Translations under genes and position numbers: made by a program
Source: Prosthecobacter sp. SYSU 5D2
Lineage (GTDB): Bacteria; Verrucomicrobiota; Verrucomicrobiia; Verrucomicrobiales; Verrucomicrobiaceae
Direction: 5' to 3'
DNA length: 64,000 nt
NCBI RefSeq assembly: GCF_039655865.1
Contig: NZ_JBBYXL010000005.1
Span: forward strand, 1-64,000
In this document: piece by piece, positions 32,901 to 41,412 of the stretch
Layout of the letters: each line of letters begins with the position of its first letter
How positions within the stretch are numbered: position 1 is the stretch's first letter
The notes under the pieces: generated by a model
Seen by the model: the letters and a program-made list of their open reading frames with translations, nothing else
Database searches by the model: none
Told to the model about the DNA's origin: nothing

Positions 32901-33550
32901 CCTCCTTCATCGGGCCGGAGGGCGAGGTGCTGGTTTATCAGCCTCTCTATAAGACGCCAGTGAAAGGCAGCTTGCTGGGAACACTGCAAATCCTGAAGGG
33001 GAATGAAACGGACACTGCGGATAACACGATGAGCGGCGGAGTGTCCTGGACGCGACCTGCGACGGCGGGGACCAAGGCGCGGGTTTATGCGGCGGGATTC
33101 GGGCTGGCTGCGCCGGTGGCAACGCCAGTTGAGCTGGAGGCGGTGGGAGGAAGCTTTTTCCCGCCAGCGGCAGACAAGGTGGTCTTAAATCTGGCCCCTG
33201 GTGAGGATAATGCGGAAGTGAAGTTTGAAGAAGGCGGGCTGGAGACGGCCATCGTGGCATTGAACATTGCTGCGAAGAGCAAGATCACGCCCGTGACACC
33301 TGCGGAAAGCCCTTCGGCTTTCAAGCTGGCGGCGAATGTGAAGACGGGGGCCATCACGGGCAGTTTCATGCTGTTGGATACGCCAAAGCGCAAGGTGCCG
33401 CTGCTGGGGATGCTGATCCGCGAAGGAGAAGATTATCTGGGCGCTGGCTACCTGCTGGTGCCTGAACTGCCCTCCCAGGCCTTCCCCAAGATCACACCCA
33501 TCTGGTCAGGAAGAATGACTTTAGAAAAGAAAGCGGACGTGCCGGACTGA
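29909..33550 (+). CDS. large secreted CAP-domain protein with Ig-like modules
   Basis: From ATG 29909 the 1213-residue product has a signal peptide (AGVLLGVLLMTATCVWSQ), then a CAP/SCP-like domain at about 25-220 (YLEMINRARANPTEEG, MARAHTQDMFDHAFQGHTS, SLGENVFSFA, GHRVNIQGNYREIGLG). Next come a calcium-binding-type repeat (YDVNGNGFYDLGEGIRG, about 230), a jelly-roll-like region, two Ig-like modules at about 570-720 (CRWLKNGKVIKG; YEWKRNGEPLEDSD), a putative-Ig module near 760-810 (LPSGMKINSKTGEIYGRPT) and a long beta-rich C-terminus with two related halves (GSYAGLLGRHDG-type). There is no anchor or sorting tag I recognise. It is probably exported to the surface or medium. Confidence 0.85.
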   Translation: MNAGVLLGVLLMTATCVWSQGTTLYSIGQPTDEEQLYLEMINRARANPTEEGLRLAASTNADVLHAFEVHGVDLELMKQEFAALPVRPPLAMNAKLMQMARAHTQDMFDHAFQGHTSFNGDVLADRVADVGYAFFSLGENVFSFANSVYHGHAGFQVDWGTVPGEEPDEDGMQAGRGHRVNIQGNYREIGLGVKLGMNTVGETTVGPQLVTQNFGSQVGSSAYVTGVAFYDVNGNGFYDLGEGIRGLTVNVEGSLFHAVTSTSGGYAVPVPTVNATREVTFTGLGLNGEFVAVITDGQNVKTDYKLDYSPPTPAGPVVADTGSPTTYTFNAVGGATGYDWQAMKAVPLANDGANDLTRVTPQTTGTYSALSTTVKHSGTGAYRLTHPAVAISSESVIYQETFYVQEGAGLSFRSRLRTASEDQVAKVQVSTNNGSSWEDVYAQPGATPAEENGLPGEGSFQLREISLQPYAGRQIRLRFLYEFLGGSLFPGTGDALGWYVDEVNFSGLLDASHVVNTAVAEGETEFEFTPAEAGQYLLAVRPKISGRDWAFSPPLAVASADTGTFSILAIAPAQVVKAGGKAEFQIMTTMEADSCRWLKNGKVIKGATETTLTLYPAGLQAAGTYTAEATKNGLTSTSLPFLLGVVEDVEKTVALAEGKSVKLTAKAAGPGLSYEWKRNGEPLEDSDQITGRLTKTLQLKGLQSGQSGTYTCEVKTGGSEPTAGGTTHLGVFDQAPALLPGQELEDSIVGGAYSYWVRFDETPGLAPATFSAKNLPSGMKINSKTGEIYGRPTKPVNATITVTAKNSFGSSVTTLNLVVHEFPANLAGSYAGLLGRHDGMNQQMGGRLDLKVTSLGTFSGSLMMGTRKVPVKGGLNITADGSELPHGIVEIPATAKHPGLPMELAFYVDTAKHLLNEEKSRITQGETKLGITGWRQKWRAKGEAATAYLGLHTFGLRLTVAGDEAVPQGWGFGSLKPAADGKIKLAGRTADGEAFTSASFIGPEGEVLVYQPLYKTPVKGSLLGTLQILKGNETDTADNTMSGGVSWTRPATAGTKARVYAAGFGLAAPVATPVELEAVGGSFFPPAADKVVLNLAPGEDNAEVKFEEGGLETAIVALNIAAKSKITPVTPAESPSAFKLAANVKTGAITGSFMLLDTPKRKVPLLGMLIREGEDYLGAGYLLVPELPSQAFPKITPIWSGRMTLEKKADVPD

Positions 33551-33615
33551 GATTTTGGAAAGGTCTGCATCTGAGGCTTGCGCTTGAGGTGTGAACCTCC
33601 CAGTATGCGACCTTC

Positions 33616-34026
33616 ATGGCCGTCCTGAACCGACATGCCCGGCTTCTTTACCTGCTCGCCCTGTTTCAACTGCTGGGCGGGCCGATTGTCTTGGGCGGGC
33701 TGATGATGGTGATGAAGCTGACGGCGGAGAAGGAGATGACGCTCTCTCAGAGCGTGGCGCATACGCTGGAACGAATGGCGCATTTTGAGGCGGAAGCCGA
33801 TGCCATCCGTGACTGGAACGAAGATGATTCTTTACCGCCTGCAAAACCAGAACCGAAGCCCCGTAAGGCGAAAGATTCCAAGGACAAGCTGTGGGCAGTG
33901 AATGATCTGGGCAAGGTGGTGTGGGCAAAAATAGAGCCGCTGAAAGTGACGGCGATGGCCTGGCATGATCCGGTGCCGCGAAAGCTGGCCAATGCGCCGC
34001 CGCTGCCGCCACCACGAGCGGTCTGA
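33616..34026 (+). CDS. small single-TM protein, unknown function
   Basis: The 136-residue product has one TM segment near the N-terminus (about 10-33, LLYLLALFQLLGGPIVLGGLM), a helical stretch (TLSQSVAHTLERMAHFEAEA) and a Pro/Lys-rich disordered section (PPAKPEPKPRKAKDSKDK). It has no recognised domain. The basic proline-rich stretch resembles TonB-type linkers only in composition. It is 65 bases after the CAP gene and 140 bases before the TonB receptor gene on the same strand. Confidence 0.6.
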   Translation: MAVLNRHARLLYLLALFQLLGGPIVLGGLMMVMKLTAEKEMTLSQSVAHTLERMAHFEAEADAIRDWNEDDSLPPAKPEPKPRKAKDSKDKLWAVNDLGKVVWAKIEPLKVTAMAWHDPVPRKLANAPPLPPPRAV

Positions 34027-34106
34027 AAACAAGGGTGAACTGAGGCGAGGCCCTTTTCACGCGCACCCCCGTGGCCTGATTCCAGGTCGGCCATTCCCCC
34101 CCTTGC

Positions 34107-34124
34107 AACGGTGTGTACACCGTT
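34107..34124. promoter_or_regulatory. perfect 8-2-8 palindrome upstream of the TonB receptor gene, possible operator
   Basis: AACGGTGTGTACACCGTT at 34107-34124 has two perfect 8-base arms around GT and ends 42 bases before the receptor ATG. It is in a good place for a repressor or activator site. No regulator gene is adjacent, so the binder is unknown. Confidence 0.45.
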
Positions 34125-34166
34125 CTGCGATGTTTTCAATTATACGTATCTCACTCCCGATTTTTT

Positions 34167-36236
34167 ATGCATCTCTCCCGATTGATTTTTCAAAGTTTCC
34201 TGGTGCTGGCTGTGGCCGGCCAGGCCTCCGGCCAGGAAGCGGCCCCGACAGACACAGAAACCACCACCCTGCCTGAAGTGGTGGTGGAAGGCAAAGCCAG
34301 CAATCTGCTGGGCAGCACCGATGGTGCGTCCAAAGGACGTGCCACGCAGGAAGACTTCCTCTCCCGCCCGCTGATGCGGCGCGGGGAGATCCTGGAGACC
34401 ATCCCCGGGGTCATCATCACCCAGCATGCGGGGGGCGGAAAGGCCAACCAGTATTTCCTGCGCGGCTTCAACCTGGACCATGGAACTGATTTTGCCATCA
34501 GCCTGGACGGCATGCCGCTGAACATGCGCACCCACGCGCACGGCCAGGGATATACTGACCTGAATCCGATCATCCCGGAGATGATCCAGGCGATTGACTA
34601 TGCCAAAGGCACCTACATAGCAGCGGACGGTGACCTTTCCACCGCAGGCAGCGCGAACTTTTTGCTCTGGGACCTGATGCCGCAAAACATGGTTAGACTG
34701 GAGTTTGGAGAATACAACTATTACCGGGCGCTGATCGCCGGATCGCTACCCGTCGCGGCGGCGGAAGGACAGGCGGTGCAGCAGGGCCTGACGTATGGCT
34801 TGGAATACAATTACTATGACGGCCCGTGGCAGCAGCCCGAAGAGTTCAGCCGCTGGAACGGCATCCTGCGCTACTTCGCCGGGGACGAGGACAACAAGTT
34901 TTCAGTGACCTTCATGGGTTATTCCGGAACCTGGACGAGCACGGACCAGATCTCCAACCGGGCGATACGCAGCGGGCTGCTGGACCGGTATGACACGCTG
35001 GACCCGACGGCGGGCGGTGAGAGCCAGCGCTACAGCCTGAACGTGGCCTATGAACACCGCGATGATGATGTGGTGACCCGGGCGAATGTGTATGGCATCT
35101 ATTACTCGCTGGAGCTGTTTTCCAACTTCACCTATTTCACCAAGGGAGCGCTTGGCGACCAGTTTGAGCAGTCGGAGCAGCGCTGGGTGTTTGGTGGCCA
35201 GGTGTCGCGCACCTGGGAGGACCGCAATCTGTTTGGCATTGAATCTGACCTTACATTTGGATTCCAGACGCGGCATGATCTGATTGACGGCATCGGCCTG
35301 TATGACACGCGCAACCGCAACCGCCTGGCCAGGACGCGGCAGGATGACATCTGGGAAGGCAGCGCGGGAGTCTATGGCGAAATGGTGAACCGCTGGACCC
35401 CCTGGTTCCGTACAGTGCTGGGGCTACGCGGGGACCTGTACTACTTTGACTCCCTGGAAAGCACGGTATCCGGCGAGGACACGGAGTGGGCGGGCATCGT
35501 GAGCCCGAAGTTCAGCGCCATCTTCGGCCCCTGGCATGAGACGGAGCTTTACCTGAACTTTGGCACCGGTTTTCACAGCAATGACTCGCGCGGTGTGACG
35601 GCGCGCACAAATGCAGCGGATGCTCTGGTGCGGACGATGGGAGCGGAGATCGGCCTGCGCACGCAGGCCATCCCGACGACCACGACGACGTTGGCGCTCT
35701 TCTGGCTGCAGAGCGACAGCGAACTGCTGTATGTGGGCGATGCCGGCACCAATGAACCCGGCCCCGGCTCAGAGCGCTATGGCGTGGAGCTGGCCACCTA
35801 CTGGCGACCTAACCACTGGTTCAGCGCCGATGCGGAAGTGGCCCTGACCTATGCGCGGCTCAAGGACAGCGGAAACGCAGACCGCATCCCAAACAGCGTG
35901 CCTGTCATGTTCAGCGGTGGCATCAACCTGGGTGCCCAGGGCAATGCGGACGGCTGGTTCTCCGGCATGCGGGTGCGCGCTTTCACCGGCCGGCCGCTGG
36001 ATGAAACGGGCAATATCCGTGGCCGCGAAAGCATCATGGTGAATGCGACGGTGGGCTACCGGCGCAAAAACTGGGAAGCCGCCGTGGACTGCCTGAACCT
36101 CCTGAACCGCAATGACAACGACATTGAGTACGCCTATGAAAGCCAGCTCCGCAATGAAGCAGCACCCATCAATGGCACGCACATCCATCCGGTGGAGCCG
36201 AGGATGTTCCGCCTCCGGGTGACCTACCGGTTTTAA
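34167..36236 (+). CDS. TonB-dependent outer membrane receptor
   Basis: The ATG at 34167 gives a signal peptide (LIFQSFLVLAVAGQASGQ) and a TonB box-like LPEVVVEG. The plug domain is visible at about 40-170 (GEILETIPGVIITQHAGGGK, YFLRGFNLDHGTDFAISLDG), followed by a 22-strand-type barrel rich in aromatic beta segments, and the C-terminus ends in the outer membrane assembly signal FRLRVTYRF. At 689 residues it is normal for the family. Substrate is unknown; no siderophore or vitamin genes are near. An intrinsic terminator follows the stop. Confidence 0.93.
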   Translation: MHLSRLIFQSFLVLAVAGQASGQEAAPTDTETTTLPEVVVEGKASNLLGSTDGASKGRATQEDFLSRPLMRRGEILETIPGVIITQHAGGGKANQYFLRGFNLDHGTDFAISLDGMPLNMRTHAHGQGYTDLNPIIPEMIQAIDYAKGTYIAADGDLSTAGSANFLLWDLMPQNMVRLEFGEYNYYRALIAGSLPVAAAEGQAVQQGLTYGLEYNYYDGPWQQPEEFSRWNGILRYFAGDEDNKFSVTFMGYSGTWTSTDQISNRAIRSGLLDRYDTLDPTAGGESQRYSLNVAYEHRDDDVVTRANVYGIYYSLELFSNFTYFTKGALGDQFEQSEQRWVFGGQVSRTWEDRNLFGIESDLTFGFQTRHDLIDGIGLYDTRNRNRLARTRQDDIWEGSAGVYGEMVNRWTPWFRTVLGLRGDLYYFDSLESTVSGEDTEWAGIVSPKFSAIFGPWHETELYLNFGTGFHSNDSRGVTARTNAADALVRTMGAEIGLRTQAIPTTTTTLALFWLQSDSELLYVGDAGTNEPGPGSERYGVELATYWRPNHWFSADAEVALTYARLKDSGNADRIPNSVPVMFSGGINLGAQGNADGWFSGMRVRAFTGRPLDETGNIRGRESIMVNATVGYRRKNWEAAVDCLNLLNRNDNDIEYAYESQLRNEAAPINGTHIHPVEPRMFRLRVTYRF

Positions 36237-36282
36237 TGATTCTCTCATCCTCTGAGTGCTTTCGAAGATGCCAGAGGGCATG

Positions 36283-36324
36283 AAACCCAGGGCTATGGAT
36301 TTCAATCCTGTCCCTGGGTTTTTC
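36283..36324 (+). terminator. intrinsic terminator of the TonB receptor gene
   Basis: AAACCCAGGG at 36283-36292 pairs with CCCTGGGTTT at 36312-36321, and the run of five T plus C follows. The hairpin lies 46 bases after the receptor stop. Confidence 0.75.
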
Positions 36325-36433
36325 TTGGCCTGGGGAAGCGCTCTGGCCAGAACATGCGGAATGGGTGAAAGCTGCCCCAATGCCCCCGCCACCTGCTGGC
36401 GTAGGTAGAGACGACGATAGGGCTTCTACAAGA

Positions 36434-38413
36434 TCACGCGGACATGACAGGCTGCATTTCGCGGGCGAATTCCTCCGGCGGCTGGGCGGTCTTGATGGCT
36501 TTGGCCATGGATTTGCTGAGGCCGTCCAATGAGTAGGGCTTGAGCATGATGTCCACGGGAGGATTGCGGCCTTCACCCAGGATGACGAATTCATCTGGAT
36601 CAATAACGAAGCCGCTGCAGACGACGACGGGAATGTCATTGCCGGCGGCGCGGAGCTGCTTGAAGGTGTCGCGACCGCTGAGCTTGGGCATGTAGATGTC
36701 CAGGAGCATGACGTCCACGCGCTCCTGGCCACCCAGAACGATATCGAGCGCTTGCTGGCCGTCCGCAGCTTCCAGCACACGATAACCAAGGAAGGTGAGC
36801 ATGTTGACGGCGATGGAGCGGACCGGTGCTTCATCATCCACGACGAGGATGTTGCCGCGTGAGCCTGCGGGGGAGGCAAGACTGGAAGAATCCGGCGTGA
36901 CTTCTTCCTCGACATTTTCCGGGTCGGCGGTGCGGGGGAGATAAATGCGGAATTCAGAGCCCTGACCTTCCACGCTGTCGAACTCGATCCAGCCGCCGTG
37001 CTCGCGGATGATGTCCTGGGCCATGCTGAGGCCGAGGCCGGTACCTTTGCCATTGTTCTTGGTGGTGAAGAATGGCTCGAAGACACGGCCGCGTGCGTCT
37101 TCGGGAATGCCATGGCCGTTGTCGCGGACGACAATCATGGCAAACTCGGCGGGGCCCATGTCGCCGGTAGGGCTGCGATGGGTGACGTTTTCGATGGCGA
37201 TTTCGATCACGCCTTTGTCCTCAGGAAGGGCATCGCGGGCATTGAGGCAGAGGTTCAGGATGACCTGCTCAAGCTGGGTGGCATCCGAGACCACAAAGGA
37301 GGCGTCCATGCCGGCGCGGATGCGGATGTCCACGCGGGGATCCACGCTGTGCTTGAGCAGGGTCTGGACTTCGGCCAGAAGCTTTTTGACATTGGTGACC
37401 TTGCGCAGGCTCTGGCCGGTGCTGCGGCGGGAGTAACCGAGGAGGCTTTTGACGAGATCTGCCGCGCGCTGGGTGGCCTGATTGGCACACTGCAGCTTTT
37501 CCCGGACCTCGCTCTGGTTGGAAGCGGGCTGGAGCTCGGCAAGGGTCAGATTGCCACGGATGGCGGTGAGCATGTTGTTAAAATCATGGGCGATGCCGCC
37601 GGCGAGCTGGCCGAGGTTGCCGAGTTTTTGTGACTCGCGAAGCTGGCGCTGAAGGCCCCGCATCTGGCTGCAATCCCGCACCATCCAGAGGCGGCCGATG
37701 ACTTCGCCCGTATCGGTCTGCATGGGAGTGGTGCGAATGCTGAAAGTACCGGCATTTTTATCCGCCAAGTCAGCTTCGACGATGTCCTGGAACTGGGGAT
37801 CCAGTCGGGCCTGCTCCAGCCAGAGGGTCATTTTATCGGCTTCTACAAAGCGGCTGGCGATGGCTTTAACGAGGGTGGTGACATCGCGCCCGCCGAGCTC
37901 TTCGAGCGGTTTGCCCAGAAATTCATCCAGCTTCGCGTTGGAGGCAATGATGCTGCCCTGGGAATCCACCACGGCGACACCCTCATCACTGGCGGCAAAG
38001 ATGCCTTGCAGGGCGGTGAAGGCCTCGCGCAGAAGGCGCTCCGCATTCATCAGCCGCTGGGCGGTCTGGCAGGCGTGGGTTTCGGCTGCATTGAGCGACT
38101 GGCGGTGCTTGGCAAAAAGCATGTTGATGTCACAACGCAGCTTCCAGAAATCAGTAGGCAGCCATTGGGCGATGTCTTTGGTGGGCGGTACGCCGCGCAG
38201 CACGGAGGCGGTGGCATTCATGACCGAGGCGACCGGCTTAAGCACCCAGCCGCTGAGGAGATAACCGGTAAGAACAACACCGCCGCCCAGCAGCACGCCC
38301 TCCAGTCCAAAAAACCACTCCAGAGAATGGCCCATGAGACGGACTGTACCGATGGCCGGCAGAAAGCCAAACAGGACGAACGGCAGCAGGAATCTAAGTC
38401 GGAGCGAGTTCAT
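36434..38413 (-). CDS. hybrid histidine kinase (2 TM, PAS, HisKA, HATPase, receiver), CckA-like layout
   Basis: The 659-residue protein has two TM helices near the N-terminus (about 7-23 and 34-54), a PAS domain at about 140-255 (FAASDEGVAVVDSQGSIIAS), HisKA with GQLAGGIAHDFNNMLTAIRG near 270, the N box ILNLCLNARDALPEDKG, G1 VVRDNGHGIPE, G2 GKGTGLGLSMAQDIIREHGG, and a C-terminal receiver (NILVVDDEAPVRS, MLLDIYMPKLSGRD, LKPYSLDGL). This is the layout of CckA and related NtrB-like hybrid kinases. Its ATG overlaps the stop of the upstream gene (ATGA at 38410-38413), pointing to a tight functional link. Confidence 0.93.
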   Translation of the reverse strand: MNSLRLRFLLPFVLFGFLPAIGTVRLMGHSLEWFFGLEGVLLGGGVVLTGYLLSGWVLKPVASVMNATASVLRGVPPTKDIAQWLPTDFWKLRCDINMLFAKHRQSLNAAETHACQTAQRLMNAERLLREAFTALQGIFAASDEGVAVVDSQGSIIASNAKLDEFLGKPLEELGGRDVTTLVKAIASRFVEADKMTLWLEQARLDPQFQDIVEADLADKNAGTFSIRTTPMQTDTGEVIGRLWMVRDCSQMRGLQRQLRESQKLGNLGQLAGGIAHDFNNMLTAIRGNLTLAELQPASNQSEVREKLQCANQATQRAADLVKSLLGYSRRSTGQSLRKVTNVKKLLAEVQTLLKHSVDPRVDIRIRAGMDASFVVSDATQLEQVILNLCLNARDALPEDKGVIEIAIENVTHRSPTGDMGPAEFAMIVVRDNGHGIPEDARGRVFEPFFTTKNNGKGTGLGLSMAQDIIREHGGWIEFDSVEGQGSEFRIYLPRTADPENVEEEVTPDSSSLASPAGSRGNILVVDDEAPVRSIAVNMLTFLGYRVLEAADGQQALDIVLGGQERVDVMLLDIYMPKLSGRDTFKQLRAAGNDIPVVVCSGFVIDPDEFVILGEGRNPPVDIMLKPYSLDGLSKSMAKAIKTAQPPEEFAREMQPVMSA

Positions 38414-39174
38414 GAGAGGGAGGATGAGAGAATCTGCGGGGCCTGGGAGAGGATGCGTTCGGCGTTCAGGCCCGAAGTATGCACGGGCATGCGAAAAAAT
38501 TCAGTGCTGCTGAGCGTGGAAACAGTGTGCTGCAGCGCCCGGTCCAGACTGTGCTGGACCGCCTGCTGCAAGTAGGATGGCAGGTGGCTGTCCAGCCAGC
38601 TGCGGATAAGCATCTCTGCTTCTGCAGGTGAAAAAGCAGCGGCAGGCGCAGGAGGTTTCACTGCCGTTGTCTCCAGATCATCCAGTCGGTCCTTGAGAGC
38701 ACTGACGCCCATGGCAGCGCCGAAGAGATCCTGGCGCACTTGCTCAATCTCACGTTCCAGATCCATTCGCAGCTGGGCCAGATCGCGGCTTTGCAGACTC
38801 TGCACAGCATTGAAATGGCTGGCCGGTGGTGGGCTTGAAGGGGGAATTTCCATCGGTGCAGGCATGCTTCCGGGGCCTTGGGCGGCCAGAGCCAGACTGG
38901 CCGCAATGGCGGAGCCTGGTGCCATATAATCTGCCAGCCGCCTGGAGGGTGGGGCCAGAGGAGCAGAGGTGCTCTGCTGCACGGCCAGCGCGGCAAGTCC
39001 ACCGGTCATGGATGCCTGGGCCTGGCTGGCTTGATGCATCTGGATCTGCTCATGCTCCATCCAGGGCAGTGGATCGGCTTTGTTGATACCCTCAACATCA
39101 GATGGCGCTGCCACAGGCCCGAGAAATGACTCGTCGGGGCTGGCATCGCCAAAGAATGAAAACGGGAAGGGCAT
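38410..39174 (-). CDS. Ala/Pro-rich protein with coiled coil and PopZ-like C-terminal motif, unknown function
   Basis: The ATG at 39174 opens a 254-residue product. The first 130 residues are low-complexity (Ala, Pro, Gln, Ser), followed by a coiled coil at about 150-190 (LRMDLEREIEQVRQDLFGA), another proline stretch, and a C-terminal helical block with AEMLIRSWLDSHLPSYLQQ. The WLDxxLP wording recalls the C-terminus of PopZ/DUF2497 polar organisers of Alphaproteobacteria, and the disordered middle fits too, but one short motif is weak evidence. It is translationally coupled to the hybrid kinase gene. The intergenic DNA up to the topoisomerase gene is AT-rich. Confidence 0.6.
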   Translation of the reverse strand: MPFPFSFFGDASPDESFLGPVAAPSDVEGINKADPLPWMEHEQIQMHQASQAQASMTGGLAALAVQQSTSAPLAPPSRRLADYMAPGSAIAASLALAAQGPGSMPAPMEIPPSSPPPASHFNAVQSLQSRDLAQLRMDLEREIEQVRQDLFGAAMGVSALKDRLDDLETTAVKPPAPAAAFSPAEAEMLIRSWLDSHLPSYLQQAVQHSLDRALQHTVSTLSSTEFFRMPVHTSGLNAERILSQAPQILSSSLS

Positions 39175-39449
39175 ATGATATTTGTAACTGTTATGTAAAT
39201 TTATATAAAATATCAAGAAAATCCACAAGAAATTCAACTTTTTTTGAATATCTGTGTCACTGAGGAGAGACGCAGAGTGCACGAATGCCTGGCATGGAGG
39301 CCATTCAGAGGGCGGATAATTCGAAAAAAGTTTATCTGGGGATCTTGTACTGCGGATCCCCCTGTTTACCCCACCTTGACGCAACCTCATTCCGCCTTAC
39401 CAAGAGTGTGAACCATTCGGTCAGTCATTCAGCTCATCCGATTTTCCCC
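39175..39449. promoter_or_regulatory. AT-rich divergent promoter region
   Basis: The 275 bases between the Ala/Pro-rich gene and the topoisomerase gene hold an unusually AT-rich block at about 39178-39250 (TTTGTAACTGTTATGTAAAT and following), against a GC-rich background. It likely contains both promoters. I cannot fix -35/-10 boxes with confidence. Confidence 0.45.
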
Positions 39450-41336
39450 ATGTCCACCCCAGCCCATAACTACACTGAAGACAGCATCAAGTCCCTCGAC
39501 TGGCGGGAGCACATCCGCCTGCGACCTGGGATGTACATTGGCAAGCTGGGGGACGGGTCCCAGCCGGAAGACGGCATCTATGTGCTGCTGAAAGAGGTGA
39601 TTGATAACTGCATTGACGAGCATGTGATGGGCTTCGGAAAGCTCATCGAGGTGGACATTACCGAGAATCACCGCGTGACCATCCGCGACTACGGGCGGGG
39701 CATCCCGCTAGGGAAACTGATGGAGTGCTGTGCGCAGATCAATACCGGGGCCAAGTATGACAGCGAGGTCTTCAAGCGGTCCGTGGGCCTCAACGGCGTG
39801 GGGATCAAGGCGGTGAATGCGCTGAGCATTGAGTTCAAAATCCAGGCCTATCGTGACAAGCAGACGCGGGCCATGGAATTCAGCCAGGGCATCGTGCAAA
39901 AGAACATGAAGTCTCCCCAGGCGACGGAGGAGGCGGACGGCACGCGCATTTCTTTCCGGCCCGATCCGGAGAACTTCACGCCGCACGTACACTTCAAGCT
40001 GGATTACGTGCGCGAGATGCTGCGCTTTTATTCCTGGCTGAACCCGGGGCTGACGCTGAAGCTGAATGGAGAAACCTTTAAATCCAAAGACGGCCTGCGC
40101 GACCTCATCGCAGCGAAGCTGACGGAGGAGCCGCAGTATCCGGTGATCCATCTGGACGGGACGGACGTGGAGGTGGCCTTCACCCACGGGGCCGGTTATG
40201 GGGAGGAATTTTACACCTTCGTCAACGGCCAGCACACCACGCAAGGTGGCACGCACATGGCGGCTTTTCGCGAAGCCATCGTCCAGGAATGCCGGGAGTT
40301 TTATAAAAAGCAGTTCGAGCCGGGAGATGTGCGCACAGGGATCATCGCCGCCGTTTCGGTGAAAGTGCAGGAGCCCATCTTTGAGAGCCAGACGAAAACC
40401 AAACTTGGCTCCACCCACATGGAGCCGAAGGGGCGCAACCTGCGCAGCCACATCATCAACACGGTGGTGAAGGAACTGGACAACTTCCTGCATAAGAAGC
40501 CGGACATCGCCAAGGCGCTTCAAGAAAAGATCCTCTCCAATGAGAAGGAGCGGAAGGAGATCTCCGGCATCCAGAAAGCGGCGCGCGAATCCGCCCGCAA
40601 GGCCAAGGTGCATAACAAAAAGCTGCGCGACTGCCGCATCCACTTTGATACCAAGGACAAGCAGCGTGAAGAAAGCACCCTCTTCATCACCGAGGGTGAC
40701 AGCGCCTCCGGCTCCATCACCAAAAGCCGCGATGTGAATACGCAAGGCGTGTTCTCCCTGCGCGGCAAGCCGCTGAACTGCTACGGGCTGAGCCGCAAGA
40801 TCGTCTATGAAAACGAGGAGTTCTACCTGCTGGCCAATGCGCTGCAGATTGACGAGAACATCGAGGACCTGCGGTATAACAAAATCATCCTGGCCACCGA
40901 TGCCGATGTGGACGGCATGCACATCCGGCTGCTGATGATCACCTTCTTTTTGCAGTTCTTCCCGGAGATCGTACGCGCCGGCCACTTGTACATTTTGCAG
41001 ACGCCCCTGTTCCGTGTGCGCAACAAGAAGGAGACCTTCTATTGCTACAGCGATGAGGAGCGCCAGCGCGCCATCCACAAGTGCGGCAAAAATGCCGAGA
41101 TCACCCGCTTCAAAGGCCTCGGAGAAATATCCCCCGATGAGTTCAAGCACTTCATCGGCCCCAAGATCCGCCTGGAACCGGTGATGATGCCGGAGCATAA
41201 AAGCATCAAGGAACTGCTGACCTTCTACATGGGCAAAAACACCCCCGACCGCCAGATGTACATCGTGGACAACCTGCGCATTGAGAAGGAACTGGACTTC
41301 AAGGGTGAGGACGGAGCGCTGCCGGAGGCGGCGTAA
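39450..41336 (+). CDS. parE: DNA topoisomerase IV / gyrase subunit B-like ATPase
   Basis: The 628-residue protein starts at ATG 39450 (leader ATTTTCCCC). It has the GHKL ATPase domain ([61 protein letters not shown]), a transducer domain and a TOPRIM domain with [10 protein letters not shown] and [12 protein letters not shown]. Length and lack of the long gyrase insertion fit ParE. The enzyme, with the A subunit, passes DNA duplexes through each other to decatenate or relax chromosomes. No A-subunit gene follows; the next gene is a sigma factor. Confidence 0.9.
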   Translation: MSTPAHNYTEDSIKSLDWREHIRLRPGMYIGKLGDGSQPEDGIYVLLKEVIDNCIDEHVMGFGKLIEVDITENHRVTIRDYGRGIPLGKLMECCAQINTGAKYDSEVFKRSVGLNGVGIKAVNALSIEFKIQAYRDKQTRAMEFSQGIVQKNMKSPQATEEADGTRISFRPDPENFTPHVHFKLDYVREMLRFYSWLNPGLTLKLNGETFKSKDGLRDLIAAKLTEEPQYPVIHLDGTDVEVAFTHGAGYGEEFYTFVNGQHTTQGGTHMAAFREAIVQECREFYKKQFEPGDVRTGIIAAVSVKVQEPIFESQTKTKLGSTHMEPKGRNLRSHIINTVVKELDNFLHKKPDIAKALQEKILSNEKERKEISGIQKAARESARKAKVHNKKLRDCRIHFDTKDKQREESTLFITEGDSASGSITKSRDVNTQGVFSLRGKPLNCYGLSRKIVYENEEFYLLANALQIDENIEDLRYNKIILATDADVDGMHIRLLMITFFLQFFPEIVRAGHLYILQTPLFRVRNKKETFYCYSDEERQRAIHKCGKNAEITRFKGLGEISPDEFKHFIGPKIRLEPVMMPEHKSIKELLTFYMGKNTPDRQMYIVDNLRIEKELDFKGEDGALPEAA

Positions 41337-41412
41337 CGTTTTCTGTTTTTGCGCACTCGGCGGATTTCATTGCAACTTTTGCAGCGGGCGGCGTCATGCA
41401 CAGGTTATACTG

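Noticed and set aside
39708-41198. 496-codon minus-strand frame
   Set aside because: Shadow of the topoisomerase B gene, which has full GHKL and TOPRIM motifs.
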